Source of the DNA: Schizochytrium sp. CCTCC M209059
Taxonomy: Eukaryota; Sar; Bigyra; Thraustochytrida; Thraustochytriidae
Direction: 5' to 3'
DNA: 64,000 bases
Assembly: GCA_000818945.1 (NCBI GenBank)
Contig: KN805428.1
Location: forward strand, 89,840-153,839
Below are positions 1 through 10,064 of the stretch, piece after piece (position 1 is the stretch's first letter; each line of letters begins with the position of its first letter). The translations under genes and the position numbers were made by a program. The notes beneath the pieces are model-generated. The model was not told the origin of the DNA. It saw only the letters and a program-made list of their open reading frames with translations, and searched no databases.

Positions 1-2
1 GT

Positions 3-2207
3 ATCGAAGAGGGCGAAGAAGCACGTGGCGTTAGGCTTCTCGTTTGCCAAGAGAACCTCACACCAACAGTTTGCAAGGGTGACACGATCAAATACATTCG
101 CCATTATCAGGACGATACATATCTCGGGGAGGCAACGCACAACCACGAGCGCGTTTTTTTCTCCATGAACGAGGTCCGAGATAAGCCACGACGCGACTGG
201 ACGCTCGACGACATTCGTCAGCAAGTCGTGCTGAGTTACTGCAGAGAAAGCGGACGACCCTTTCTGGACCTTCTCAACAACTCAGAGCTTGGCAAACCAT
301 TCCAAGGCGCTTACGTCTGTCAGACGCGCTCATCCTCGTTCGTAGACATCGTCGAGTCTCTTGTGGCATACTGCCGGGGCCACGGCCGCACTCTCACGGA
401 ACAGTTCGTCTGGCTCGACATCCTTTGCGTCAATCAAACACGCCTGACTAACCAAGACAGTGATGGCTGCTGCAGCAGCAGCATGTGCGAGCGATTCGGT
501 ATCGAGCGTGACCTTCACTGCAACGATGCCCTGCACGGGGCCATTCGTCGCTTCGACGACCGCCTCATCTATCTCAACTCCTGGCGTAGTCCCGCTGCCC
601 TGACTCGTGCTTGGTGTGTGTGGGAAATGTATGGTATCATCAGCAGTGGTGCCAAAATGCACGTCCTCTTTGCACCTGGAGAGCAAGAGAACTTTCTCGC
701 CACGCTCATGAACAATCTGGAGGAGATACCGCTCTACCAGGTTGACGTGCGCAATGCCCGCTGTCGAAATGAGCACGACCTTGTCCGCATTCAAAGCGCC
801 ATGGCTGCGCTCAAGGGCGGAATCGAGCGCGTCAATGCGGAGCTCACGCAATATCTGCAGAAACTCCTCTTGGCGTGGACGCAACGTGCCGTAGACGCAA
901 AGCGGCGCGAAGCCCGCGGTCTACTTCCCTACCCAATCCACACTTGCAGCGAGCAAACTGCTGGTCATGAGCCCCACCAACATGCTCCCGAGAAGCGGCA
1001 CGAGCACTTTGAGCCCTGGGTTGTCTTCGAGTTCTCCACATCAATGGACCAAAACGTTCGAGACGACTGCCTCGTTGACCTCGCAACCTTGCTCAGCCAG
1101 TCTGCGTGCTTTCTTCATGACCACGTGCCACGCGTTGCGCTCGAATATTACGAGGAGGCGCTCACTATCTATGCTGCCCTTTCTACGCCCGACCATGTCC
1201 AGTGCGCAGCCATGCACAACAAGATCGCCATCGCCATGAGCAGACATGACAGGATCGACGAAGCAATCGAGCATCTCCGTAAGGCGCTACAGCTCCACCA
1301 AGCACTGGCGCAGCGTGGAGAGCATCGCCCTCTTGAAGAGGCCACAACGCTTCACCATCTCGCCAGACTCAAAGGCCGCATCCATTGCCATGAGGAGGCT
1401 GCAAGTTTGTATCGTGAGGTTTACGAGATCCGTGTCAAGAATCTCGGACAGACGGGCGCACAAGTCGCTTCACTTCTAGAAATGACAGCCATGACTCACG
1501 TCGAGTGTCAAAATTTCGAGGAGGCACTCCAAGCATGCGAAGAGGCCCTGCGCATCAAAGAAAAAACCTTTGGCGACATGAGCGAGCACGTGGCCACAAC
1601 GCACAATCTCATCGCCCGGGTCTATGCCAGCTGCGGCGAATATGAACGAGCACTTGAACACTTCGAAACTTCCCTGCGTATTATTCACGACACGCATGGG
1701 AACACGAGCACGCGCTTTGCATGGGTTCTCGTCCGCATGGCGCCAGTGCTGCGACGATGTGGCCGTACGCAGGAGGCTTGCTGGCATCTGGAGAATGCGC
1801 TTCGTATACAGCAAAGAAGCCTTAACGATTCTCATCATGAAACAGCCGCGACGCACAACGAGTTGGCCCACACTTATTTAGTTTTGGGCAAGCTGAGTCA
1901 GGCCCAGCGTCATGCAAATCTCTCTCTCACTTCCCGCCGGGCGAATTTTGGCAACAATGACCCGCGTGTCGCCGACTCTCTCGAGATTCATGCACTGGTG
2001 CACGAAGACTTGGGCGAGGCTACGCAAGCGCTTGATTCGGCAGAGGAGGGCCTGCGCATTCGTCTGCGTTGTCTCGGAGTGGAGCACGAGGCCACACAAA
2101 AGTCTCTTTTTCTCGTGAATCGCCTCACGTATCTCACAAGCGAGGGTCTAACAGCTCGAAACCAGAGCGCCGCCACCCCGCCGCGAAGTGTCTCGGTTCT
2201 ACGCTAG
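3..2207 (+). CDS. TPR-repeat protein with HET/TIR-like N-terminal region (5' partial)
   Basis: The frame is open from base 3, so the gene starts before the window; the first internal ATG at 165 is probably not the start. Counting from that ATG, residues 82-91 (VWLDILCVNQ) and 149-155 (AWCVWEM) form the pair of motifs seen in HET/TIR-like N-terminal regions of many protist proteins. From about residue 300 to 655 there are at least seven tandem TPRs of the kinesin-light-chain type, with repeated A-x-x-x-Y/H-x-x-A-L-x-I spacing. TPRs bind protein partners, so a signalling or scaffold role is likely, but no substrate can be named. The C-terminal 30 residues are polar and unstructured. The stop is TAG at 2205. 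A bona fide kinesin light chain is unlikely because the heptad coiled coil before the TPRs is not evident. Confidence 0.82.
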   Translation: MEEGEEARGVRLLVCQENLTPTVCKGDTIKYIRHYQDDTYLGEATHNHERVFFSMNEVRDKPRRDWTLDDIRQQVVLSYCRESGRPFLDLLNNSELGKPFQGAYVCQTRSSSFVDIVESLVAYCRGHGRTLTEQFVWLDILCVNQTRLTNQDSDGCCSSSMCERFGIERDLHCNDALHGAIRRFDDRLIYLNSWRSPAALTRAWCVWEMYGIISSGAKMHVLFAPGEQENFLATLMNNLEEIPLYQVDVRNARCRNEHDLVRIQSAMAALKGGIERVNAELTQYLQKLLLAWTQRAVDAKRREARGLLPYPIHTCSEQTAGHEPHQHAPEKRHEHFEPWVVFEFSTSMDQNVRDDCLVDLATLLSQSACFLHDHVPRVALEYYEEALTIYAALSTPDHVQCAAMHNKIAIAMSRHDRIDEAIEHLRKALQLHQALAQRGEHRPLEEATTLHHLARLKGRIHCHEEAASLYREVYEIRVKNLGQTGAQVASLLEMTAMTHVECQNFEEALQACEEALRIKEKTFGDMSEHVATTHNLIARVYASCGEYERALEHFETSLRIIHDTHGNTSTRFAWVLVRMAPVLRRCGRTQEACWHLENALRIQQRSLNDSHHETAATHNELAHTYLVLGKLSQAQRHANLSLTSRRANFGNNDPRVADSLEIHALVHEDLGEATQALDSAEEGLRIRLRCLGVEHEATQKSLFLVNRLTYLTSEGLTARNQSAATPPRSVSVLR

Positions 2208-2368
2208 AGACTTTTTACTCCTCGATAGTAGGCTTGAGCTTGCGATTTTATTTCGACGTCGCGACTCCACGTGCAAAAAGAAATTCGCCCGAGTCACGGA
2301 AGTTTGCGCCCGCCCTGGGGAGGGATGGTGCGGTCGCCTGTGATTGCACGCGCTAAGGGACTCTCGTT

Positions 2369-3775
2369 CTACATTGCAAATGCTTCGCCCGATTGCGCGA
2401 ATGCATCGGAGCAGAGACTTGGTGCTGCGTCAATATCGGCCGCAGGACGCAAGATACATGTGCACAATAGGACAGCATAGTCGATCAGTATAATGAACAT
2501 TGCCATGATACCAGCGCAGGGTCCAACCTTGAGTGAGTTGACAAGTCGCGCCTCCAGCGTCGGAGGCTCGCGCTCCTTGATTTTATCGTACACGCGTGAG
2601 ACGCGTTGAGCCACGTCTGGCCACGTATACATGTCTTTGACACGCTCATGAAAACGACTCGGGTCCAGGCGCGAGAGCTTGTCCTGGAGGATGGCGTCTT
2701 CGATACAGGCGACGAGTGCCTGAGCCGACGGCTCAGATGCAAAGGTGATCATATCGGGTGGTAGTACCTCGGGTATTCCTCCCACACGCGTGCTGATGAC
2801 AAGTAGGCCGCAGCATGCCGCCTCTAATATGGCCATGCAAAAAGACTCGGTGAGAGAGCAATTGAGAAAAATTGATCCACGGCACAGCACATCCCGCACT
2901 TGGGCGTGCGGGACGCTGCCGAGGAGCTCCACTCGATCATGAAGCTGATTGCGCTCCCGCATTTCGTCCAAAAGAAGGCGTTTTTCCCCGTCGCCGCCAA
3001 CGATAAAATGAACTTGCGGAAAGCGAGCACAAACCAAAGGAATCACCTGAGCCACCAGGTCGGTCCCTTTGCGATACGCGAGACGGTTGATTACGACAAT
3101 GTTTATTCGCGGCGCCGGATCCCGTAGCGAAGGGTCTGGTCGAAAACTGGCTGCATCGACGGCATTCGGAATCGTCGAGACCGCATCCGCGGGAACCTTT
3201 GCCCGCACGACCATATTTTCCCTGCATGTGTGCGAGACGCCAATGCAATGGTCAATACTGCTAAGGGTGAAAGAGATGACTTTGTTCAGATGCAGACTGG
3301 CCGTGTCGAAAATGTTAAAAAGTGAGTGCGATGTGAAGCAGGTCCGTAGTCCAAGTGTTTGCGCGTGGAAAAGCGCTTCGTGCATGAGCGCCGAGGAGTC
3401 CTGGTGCCCATGAACAATCTCGATGCCTTCGCGCAACACAATTTCCCGAAAGAGAGGGAGCAGCGGGAAAAACGTTGGCAAGGTGCAGTTTTGAAACATA
3501 GGAAGCCACGGAATGTAGTATACTTTGAGGCCGTTTGTCATGTAACGCACGCCTTTACGGTCTCCCCAGCCGTGCGTGAGCACGACGACCTTGTGGCCCT
3601 TGCGCAAAAGGCACTGCGAGAGGCTCCAGATATGCATCTCGACGCCACCAAGGTTGGGCCAGAAAAAGTCGCAGACCATGAGCACGCAGTGCCGCTTTCG
3701 AGCCGTCTTGTTTTCTCCATCCTCGCCGCGGCGATCCTCTCGGCTTCGCGCACTTGTTGCACCGTTTGCCTGCAT
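2369..3775 (-). CDS. PIGA: GPI N-acetylglucosaminyltransferase catalytic subunit (PIG-A)
   Basis: Catalytic subunit of the ER enzyme that transfers GlcNAc from UDP-GlcNAc to phosphatidylinositol, the first step of GPI anchor synthesis. The 468-aa product has the usual length for the family. A GT4 glycosyltransferase fold is visible: N-terminal DFFWPNLGGVE (36-46), HGHQDSS (122-128), the PNAVD motif (203-207), the donor-site segment VGGDGEKR (259-266) and the EX7E motif with Glu310 and Glu318. One hydrophobic stretch near residues 415-435 (IMAMFIILIDYAVLL) fits the C-terminal ER membrane anchor of PIG-A. The first ~27 residues are charged and variable. The start is the ATG at 3775; no other in-frame ATG was seen just upstream. 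Its 3' end faces the 3' end of the TPR gene. Confidence 0.95.
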   Translation of the reverse strand: MQANGATSARSREDRRGEDGENKTARKRHCVLMVCDFFWPNLGGVEMHIWSLSQCLLRKGHKVVVLTHGWGDRKGVRYMTNGLKVYYIPWLPMFQNCTLPTFFPLLPLFREIVLREGIEIVHGHQDSSALMHEALFHAQTLGLRTCFTSHSLFNIFDTASLHLNKVISFTLSSIDHCIGVSHTCRENMVVRAKVPADAVSTIPNAVDAASFRPDPSLRDPAPRINIVVINRLAYRKGTDLVAQVIPLVCARFPQVHFIVGGDGEKRLLLDEMRERNQLHDRVELLGSVPHAQVRDVLCRGSIFLNCSLTESFCMAILEAACCGLLVISTRVGGIPEVLPPDMITFASEPSAQALVACIEDAILQDKLSRLDPSRFHERVKDMYTWPDVAQRVSRVYDKIKEREPPTLEARLVNSLKVGPCAGIMAMFIILIDYAVLLCTCILRPAADIDAAPSLCSDAFAQSGEAFAM

Positions 3776-4163
3776 CGTTTTGGTCGCAGCACTTTCCGGG
3801 CGAGAGGTAGGCAGGCTTTTGAACGATTGACAACTTGGCGCACAATGGCATCCATGGAGGCGAAGAAGAAAGGCGAGCTGGAAATAATAATAATAAATCC
3901 GAATAGGCCTAAGAACGAATAAAAAACGTTTTTATTTTCTTCCTTTTCCTTTCTTTTCTCACGTTAAGGGACCATTGTCATGTCATGTCTGTGCAGTGGT
4001 CACGCCTCTTGGTTTAGGCCAGGTATAAATTTGTTCGCTGACTGCGCGAAATTTACAGTCACCCCACCACAATCTCTTCTTTGCCAGTGCATACTGGGTG
4101 ATATAATAATAATACTTGGCCCCGGTATAACGAGGTACGACAACGCGTAAGGTTTACATTCTC
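3776..4163. other. Intergenic spacer between PIG-A 5' end and LPCAT 3' end
   Basis: No gene is visible. It contains an ATA/AAT run near 3885-3897 and another near 4101-4110. It must hold the PIG-A promoter and the LPCAT 3' processing signals, but no individual site can be defined. Confidence 0.5.
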
Positions 4164-6026
4164 TTACTTGTCTTTCTTCAAAGACTGCTGCTTTGCGTCC
4201 GTCGGAACCGAGTTAAGCTCGCGACCATCCAGATGGGCGTCAGCAAATCGAGAAGATGAGCTCCGGCGAATGAGGAATGGGAAGAAGGACTTCTTCTTTT
4301 CGCGTGAAGAGGCCCTGGACTCCATCGAGGACAACGCCGTAGCAACCACTTCCGAGTCTCTGGCAACAAGGGATTGAAACTCTTCGAGTGTAATGCGCAA
4401 CTCGCCGTCAGTGGCAGTCTCGGACGCCTCTTCCCCGGCCGCGCTTAGACTGCGGCGTCTGCGGACAGCAGCAATAAGATCACGAAGCTCCTGACGAGAA
4501 TCCTTGGTGAAGCGCTGCGAATTCGAGCTCTCCGTCGCAAGGCTCCATAGTCTCCATAGTTCAGACTCGGACACCAGGCCGTCCCCATCCTGGTCGTAAA
4601 GCTCAAACGCAAAGCGAATTTTATCCTTGGAAGAAGAAAAGGGATGCACGGTAGCCATGCCCGTGAGCAGCTCCCGAAAGTCAATCATTCCAGACATATC
4701 GCGGTCAAAAAACTGAAAAAGACGGCGAGCTTGATCGCTTTCCGGGTCAAAGCCGACGGCACGGGCAAATTCGGGAAGGTCAACAAAGCCGTCTCCATCA
4801 GTATCGGCCTCGACAAATCGCTCGAGGATAACTTTGGCATCTTTCAACGCGAGGGCCTGCGATCGCTGCGCTGGGTCAAAGAGATCTTTGATTTGTTTGA
4901 GCTCGAGGCCTCCGAGGTCAATCTTGTCTTCCGGCTTGGCAACGTGGAAAAGACGCGGTTTGTGTCGCTTCTCCTCAATATTGAGCGCGCTACGGTACAG
5001 CATGGCATCCTCGAAACAGTGCTCCGTGGTGTCAGCGTGAATATCAGCGGCAATTTCGTTCCGCACGTTGTCAGCAAAAAGCGTAGCGTTCTCTCGCTCT
5101 TCTTTGGACGGCATATGAAGCGGAAGGAAGCGAACGCGAGCGTGAAGCGTGAATTGACAAAAGTGACGTAAAAAGTAGTAATCGTACTTGCGGCAGACGA
5201 TATAAGCCGGGTTGAAGTGCTTCCAGCGATAGTACAGACTCACAGGCTGTACCGGACACCCTGGCGCAAAGGCTCCCCGCTGGAACATGGTGATGACATC
5301 CTGGTTAGCCGTGGTCCCCTGGGGGAAGACGAGAATCGGGGGAAACCGCTTGTCCGGGTCAGTCTCGTGCATGCGCGAATCGGCAAAGCGCTTGATGGTT
5401 TCGACAGCGCGCTTCTTGTCCTCAGCTGAGTCGCGCTGGACAGGAATTACTTGCAAGCCACGGAAAAGGGTGCCGACAATGGGAACCTTGAAGGCCTCTG
5501 CCTTGGACAGCGCGCTTGGGAGCAAGAGCCAGTACATGAGGAGCAGGTCGGCGAGCCCGACATGATTCGGGGTGAAGAGACAGGCCTCGGGGGATGGCGA
5601 ACCGATGACTTCGATGTGGTAAAAGCCAAACACGAAGAGAGCAGCACGGCTCAGGCCAGAAACGGGCTTGAGCGCGAGGCGCCGCCATCGCGGCATTGGC
5701 GCTGTGTACACTCCAACGTCGCGATCGAGTCCCAATGTGGCAACGCGGGCACAAAGATATGCGAGCAAGACCAGGAGAAAGACCAGAAGAGCACGCACAA
5801 TGGCGATCCCGGAGCAGACGAAGAAGACCATTTTGAGGAATTCGTAGACTGTCACGGGCGCGTTGTACCCGAACGGGTTCGCGGCGATGAGGTGGCGATT
5901 GCTCATGCCGGCGCTGCCCTGGCTCCCTGTCCCGCTGCTCCCCTGGCTGGTCAAGCTCGTGCTGCTGCTCACGCTACTGCTCCGCCTGCCGCTCGAGGTC
6001 CGCGCCTCCACATTCGTGGGCCTCAT
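4164..6026 (-). CDS. Lysophospholipid acyltransferase with EF hands (LPCAT1/2-like)
   Basis: Predicted membrane acyl-CoA:lysophospholipid O-acyltransferase of the PlsC/LPCAT family, remodelling phosphatidylcholine or a related lipid at the ER or lipid droplets. Counting from the ATG at 6026 (an in-frame GTG lies two codons upstream), residues 1-45 are Ser-rich. A strong membrane segment spans about 66-92. The catalytic HX4D motif is NHVGLAD (His155, Asp160). Motif III is FPQGTT at 234-239, where most relatives have FPEGT. Three EF-hand loops follow in the C-terminal half: DTDGDGFVDLPE, DRDMSGMIDFRE and DQDGDGLVSESE. The 620-aa length and the order PlsC then EF hands match animal LPCAT1/2. The substrate cannot be read from sequence. 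The tail is basic and Ser-rich. Confidence 0.9.
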   Translation of the reverse strand: MRPTNVEARTSSGRRSSSVSSSTSLTSQGSSGTGSQGSAGMSNRHLIAANPFGYNAPVTVYEFLKMVFFVCSGIAIVRALLVFLLVLLAYLCARVATLGLDRDVGVYTAPMPRWRRLALKPVSGLSRAALFVFGFYHIEVIGSPSPEACLFTPNHVGLADLLLMYWLLLPSALSKAEAFKVPIVGTLFRGLQVIPVQRDSAEDKKRAVETIKRFADSRMHETDPDKRFPPILVFPQGTTANQDVITMFQRGAFAPGCPVQPVSLYYRWKHFNPAYIVCRKYDYYFLRHFCQFTLHARVRFLPLHMPSKEERENATLFADNVRNEIAADIHADTTEHCFEDAMLYRSALNIEEKRHKPRLFHVAKPEDKIDLGGLELKQIKDLFDPAQRSQALALKDAKVILERFVEADTDGDGFVDLPEFARAVGFDPESDQARRLFQFFDRDMSGMIDFRELLTGMATVHPFSSSKDKIRFAFELYDQDGDGLVSESELWRLWSLATESSNSQRFTKDSRQELRDLIAAVRRRRSLSAAGEEASETATDGELRITLEEFQSLVARDSEVVATALSSMESRASSREKKKSFFPFLIRRSSSSRFADAHLDGRELNSVPTDAKQQSLKKDK

Positions 6027-7017
6027 CTTCACTTGGGTGAGTCTCGCCCTCTATATCAGTCCTGGCGGGTCCGAAGACGACGAGCGAGCGACAAGAGCGA
6101 GCGAGTTCAAGCGACGCCGCGAGGTACCCGGAGGCCAGCGGTCTTGCTCCGGGCCAGATCACTCCCTACAGGTCGCCACCTAGCCTTGCGCGCAAGGCGA
6201 GAAGTGAAGGCAGCAAGAATCGGTTTTGATTCCCCTTTCTTTCGCTCGCTTTCGCCTTCGCCTTCGCTTTCGCTTTCGCGTTTCATTCATTTCATTTCAT
6301 TTCATTTCATCATTCATTCATTCTTCATCCTCACTGTCAGACTCACTGAAAGTTCGTCCTTTCGGATTTTTCCATTTGTGCATTTAGTTATTTGCCAATT
6401 GATGTGCTCTTCTGCGGCTGCCGAGGAACAACAAACACGGCTGCTAGTCCGTTCAGGCTGGCAACTCAACGTCCAAGCCTCACAGAACGGTATGGGCGAG
6501 CGGAGCGTCGGGCGGGTGTAGCTCGTCTCGAGACAGCGATGAAGCATTTTGTAGTTCTTGCGTCTGCCAAATCAGGGCAGGATGAGCCTCGCTGGCTGGG
6601 AAGAGCAGTCATCAAACAACAGTAAAAAGGAAGTTCTTTTGACGCAGAGCGATCAGCGGCAGCTGCAAAGCTCAGCTCTGAACGGGGAATCCCTTGGCTG
6701 GTTGGGCTGGATGGCTGGAGGCCCTCGCTGGCTCGCCAACTATCGATGACCTAACGTGGCGGTACGTTGCATTCGTCGATTGAGCGTGCGAAAGCAAGTT
6801 TTTGAAATGGGACCAGTTATTCCTAGAAAAACACAGTAGGCCTAGTGAATGACAGAGAATGCACTAAATGATGCAAGATTTGTACTAGGGCCTACGCCAA
6901 TGGACGAGACAAAGGGCTCGCGGCATGTGGCTTGCGGCATGTGGGATTGGCTGGCGGCATGGGATATAACATATTTATAAGGAAGTAAAAATGACACGAA
7001 GCGCAGAACGGACGGGG
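6027..7017. other. Intergenic region with pyrimidine-rich simple repeats
   Basis: Lies between the 5' end of LPCAT and the 3' end of the transposase-derived gene. A TTTCG/CTTTCG-rich run grades into TTTCA and ATTC repeats at about 6235-6325. Short ORFs here are not convincing. The LPCAT promoter should be in the left part. Confidence 0.5.
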
Positions 7018-8752
7018 TCATGCGACGAGGGCGTCGTAGGTCTTAGCCATGTCGAGGACTCCCTCAAGAGCAATAATGTCCTTAATGACGTCCGCCATCC
7101 GGACGAGGTATGCAGGCGCAGAGGGCAGCAGTGTGCTCTCCAAATCCCGAAGCGTGCTCGCCAAGAGAGCCTCCAAAAGAGTTGCATTTGGGTCTTGACC
7201 TGCAAAAAAGGCCCCGCTTAGGACAGAATCTGCGCTGATATTTTGCAGCGTCTCGTTGACTCGATCCCGCAGAGCGCGATTAAAAAATTCGCAAAGATTG
7301 AGCGTCGGTGAGTTGGGCGCCATTTGAATGAGACGCACGCGGTTGTTACTTGGCGCAAGCGCAGCAGAGAGCTCCTCAAAGGCGGGAATCTCTTTAATGC
7401 TTTCGTGATCGTGCACGTGCCGAATGTACTCGAAAGGGCAGTCCGCAATGAGATAGACATCCTTGCCGCGGAATTCGTCGATGCGAACCAAAAGATTCTT
7501 GAGCGTTTGCTGCACGAAGCGCTTGAAATCTTCCTCGTTGTGTGCCACCCCTCGCTTCGAGTCCGTCGCGGCGTTCCCGGTAGCACCCTCCTCATCGCTG
7601 AACTGCTGGGCGTGAATGCGCCAGCCGAGCAGGCCCATGTTGGCTTGGAAGGCCATGGACACCTGGAGACCTTGGTTGATGGACCCGCTCTGGGGCCCAG
7701 GGGGGCGTTTCATGCGCAAATGAAAAGGAACCTCGTCCAAAAAGATCAAGATCGAATTCGGATCCTCGAGCGCTGTGAGCAAATCGCGAGCGAAATGCAG
7801 ACGGTTTGCGCAGTTCTCGTTGTCATTCACGGCCTCTGCGCTGTCCAGCACGTACTTGCGCGAGAGCACGAGCCCGTCAAACCAGTGACGAATGGTTTCG
7901 TCTGATTCAATGTGGCGTGCTTCGTATGTTTCCCTGATCTGTGGCAGTCCAAAGTACCTCTCAATGGTGCCCTTGCTGATGGGACGATTCATCTTGTCCT
8001 CCTCGTTCTCGAGCTTGACGCCGAAATCGATGCACGAACGGCGAAAAACCTCGAGGTTGATGAGTTCGCGCAGCTGGGCGTGCGTAAGCATAGCGTCGAG
8101 ATGTACCCACTCGGTGAGAAACTTGATAAGCTCCGCCGAGTTTTTGGAGTTCTTTCCTGCGTGCCGGTACCGATCGTGACGGTGATCCCGAAACGCCTCT
8201 CGGCCATGTTCCTTGAAAAGGGCGACCACGCGGTCTGCTGTTCGCGCTGGCATGCCCATGAGCTGCGCGACTTCCAGACGAGCGGGTCTTCCGCCCTCGT
8301 TGTCGGCGCGCACGATGAGCTCCTTTTCAAACTCCGAGTACGTGCGTCGCGTGACGCGTTTCTTGGCGCGTCCAGACGTCGGGGCAGGTGAGGGCGAGTC
8401 ATCGACGCTGTCCCAGCTGCCAACAAGGTCGGCGGCCTTTTCGGCAAAGTCGTCGAAGAAGTCTGCATCGGATGGCATGGCTTCCTCATTCTGCCCGAGA
8501 CCGAGGTTGCCGTGCATCTCAAAATCCTCGTTTTCATGGTCCCATTTATCGACCCCACTCCGCTCATTTTCGCTAGATTTCCTGCGGTCGCTCCCAGCCA
8601 AGCGCCCCAGGCTGCTTTCATGCGAAGGGCTACTGCTGCTGCAGCTGCCGCTACTGCTTTCGTTGCTGCCGCTGTTGCTTCGGCTCCGGTTTCTCCTTCC
8701 AAGATTGCTTTTGACACGCGTTCTGCTATTGCTGCTACTGCTGCTGCTACTG

Positions 8753-8795
<43 letters not shown>

Positions 8796-8943
8796 TGCTG
8801 TTGCTGCTCTTGCCCATTCTGGATGAGTTACCGTCACTATGAGCTGCGAACTGGGTCTGCGCGCCGGCCCCCATCATCATCAAGGGTACCGGCGGAGGAG
8901 GTCCTCCAACCATGGTGTAATTTTCCTCGTCCATGGCCGGCAT
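7018..8943 (-). CDS. DDE-transposase-derived protein (IS630/Tc1-mariner-like) with poly-Ser N-terminus
   Basis: The 641-aa product starts at the ATG at 8943. Residues 44-110 are a Ser/Asn run encoded by CTG/TGC-type repeats, followed by an acidic linker. A helix-turn-helix DNA-binding region spans about 203-253, and a second helical segment with SKGTIERYFG lies near 323-332. The DDE_3-like catalytic core follows: ILIFLDE with Asp403, VYLIADCPFEY with Asp501, and NSPTLNLCEFFNRAL with Glu552. The last is the counterpart of the YSPxLNPIE block of Tc1/IS630 transposases. All three acidic positions are present. The frame is intact, yet no clear terminal inverted repeats were seen nearby, and the Ser-rich extension is not typical of a mobile copy. 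This points to a domesticated gene, though an old intact insertion remains possible. Confidence 0.75.
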
Positions 8944-10064
8944 TTCGAACTTGCTTTGCCGCGATAACCTTCGCGGCCTTGTTCTGCGTTTGCTCGCTTC
9001 GCTTGCGTCGCCTCGTCTCGCCGCGCTGCGCCTTCTTCTCCCACGGCGACGAGGAGCAGACCGACTTGCCTCCTACCTGCCCTGGTTCGCGTCCGCGGTT
9101 GCCCAATGTCACGCACGGGACAGACAGGCGTCGGCGCGAGGTCTGAGAGTCTGCGTCTGGGGTTGGGTCTGCGTCTGCGTCTGCCTCTGCGCCCGCGCCT
9201 GCGCCTGCCTGCGCGCCGGAGCTGCCGCGCGTGTCGGAGCTGCCGCGCGCGGAGTCTTCTGGAGATTGTGCTTTTGCTTTCGCTTTGACTGAGACTGTAA
9301 GTTCATTTGGTTGTTTGTTCTCGTCAAAGTGCCAGTGGTCATTGAAAACTATAAAGAAAGAAAAGAGAAGCGTCCCTGGCGCCGTTTCCCACGGTTTCAT
9401 CATATTATCATTAATTGAGGAGGTTACGAATCGGTAACTCAACTCTCGTGCTTGCTGCCCAGTGGCCGGCAGAATCAAAGCCCTGGCGCACCTTGCGGGC
9501 GGTGCAGTCAGTGATGGCTAGCCTGCGCTCGCGGCAAGTGGCGGCTAATTGAGGGCGTCTGCTGCTAGCTGAGCTGTTTTTGCCGGCTGCGGTCTTCGAG
9601 AGCGCTCGCACGCTCGCTCTCGCTGACCATGTTTCCCCCCTTTCTTTTGGGGGGTGCTTCCCGGATTCTCCGGAAGCCAGGGCAGCTGCAGCTGCACAAC
9701 AACGCAATTTGCCGCTGCAAGCGGCAGGAGCTGAGAGAAGAATTTGGTCTTGTTCTTTGATGTTTTTATTATATTATGGATGGGCTGCGAAAGAAGAAAA
9801 GCCACAAAGAAGGAGAACAAGCTTGGCGCCAGAGCTATAAAGCAAGCTGGAGACGACGCACGCTCGAAGCCACCGTGCCTGCCTGCCTGCCTGCCTGCCT
9901 ACCTGCCTGTCTGCTGAGCAAGCGCAAGGGCTTTGGCGGAGAAGAGACGCACGCAAGCGGTGAGAAGCGAATAGGTGAAAGAAAAAGAGGCGGGGACGGG
10001 AGAGAAGGAAAGGCTGGAAAATAGATAGTCTCGTTGGGCCTGCTCGCTCGCTCGCGTGGCAAAG
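8944..10064. other. Divergent intergenic region with simple repeats
   Basis: Shared upstream region of the transposase-derived gene (-) and NAD synthetase (+). It has a GTCTGC/GCCTGC-rich low-complexity tract at about 9150-9215 and a GCCT tetranucleotide run at about 9877-9910. Open frames across it, including a 213-codon one on the minus strand that runs into the neighbouring gene, are compositionally simple and resemble no protein family. Confidence 0.5.

Noticed and set aside
8213..8842. Leu-rich or Ala-rich frames opposite the transposase-derived gene
   Set aside because: Other-frame translations of the CTG/TGC repeat that encodes poly-Ser.
8837..9478. A 213-codon minus-strand frame upstream of the transposase-derived gene
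   Set aside because: Repetitive Ala/Asp/Lys composition, overlapping the other gene in another frame, with no family match.
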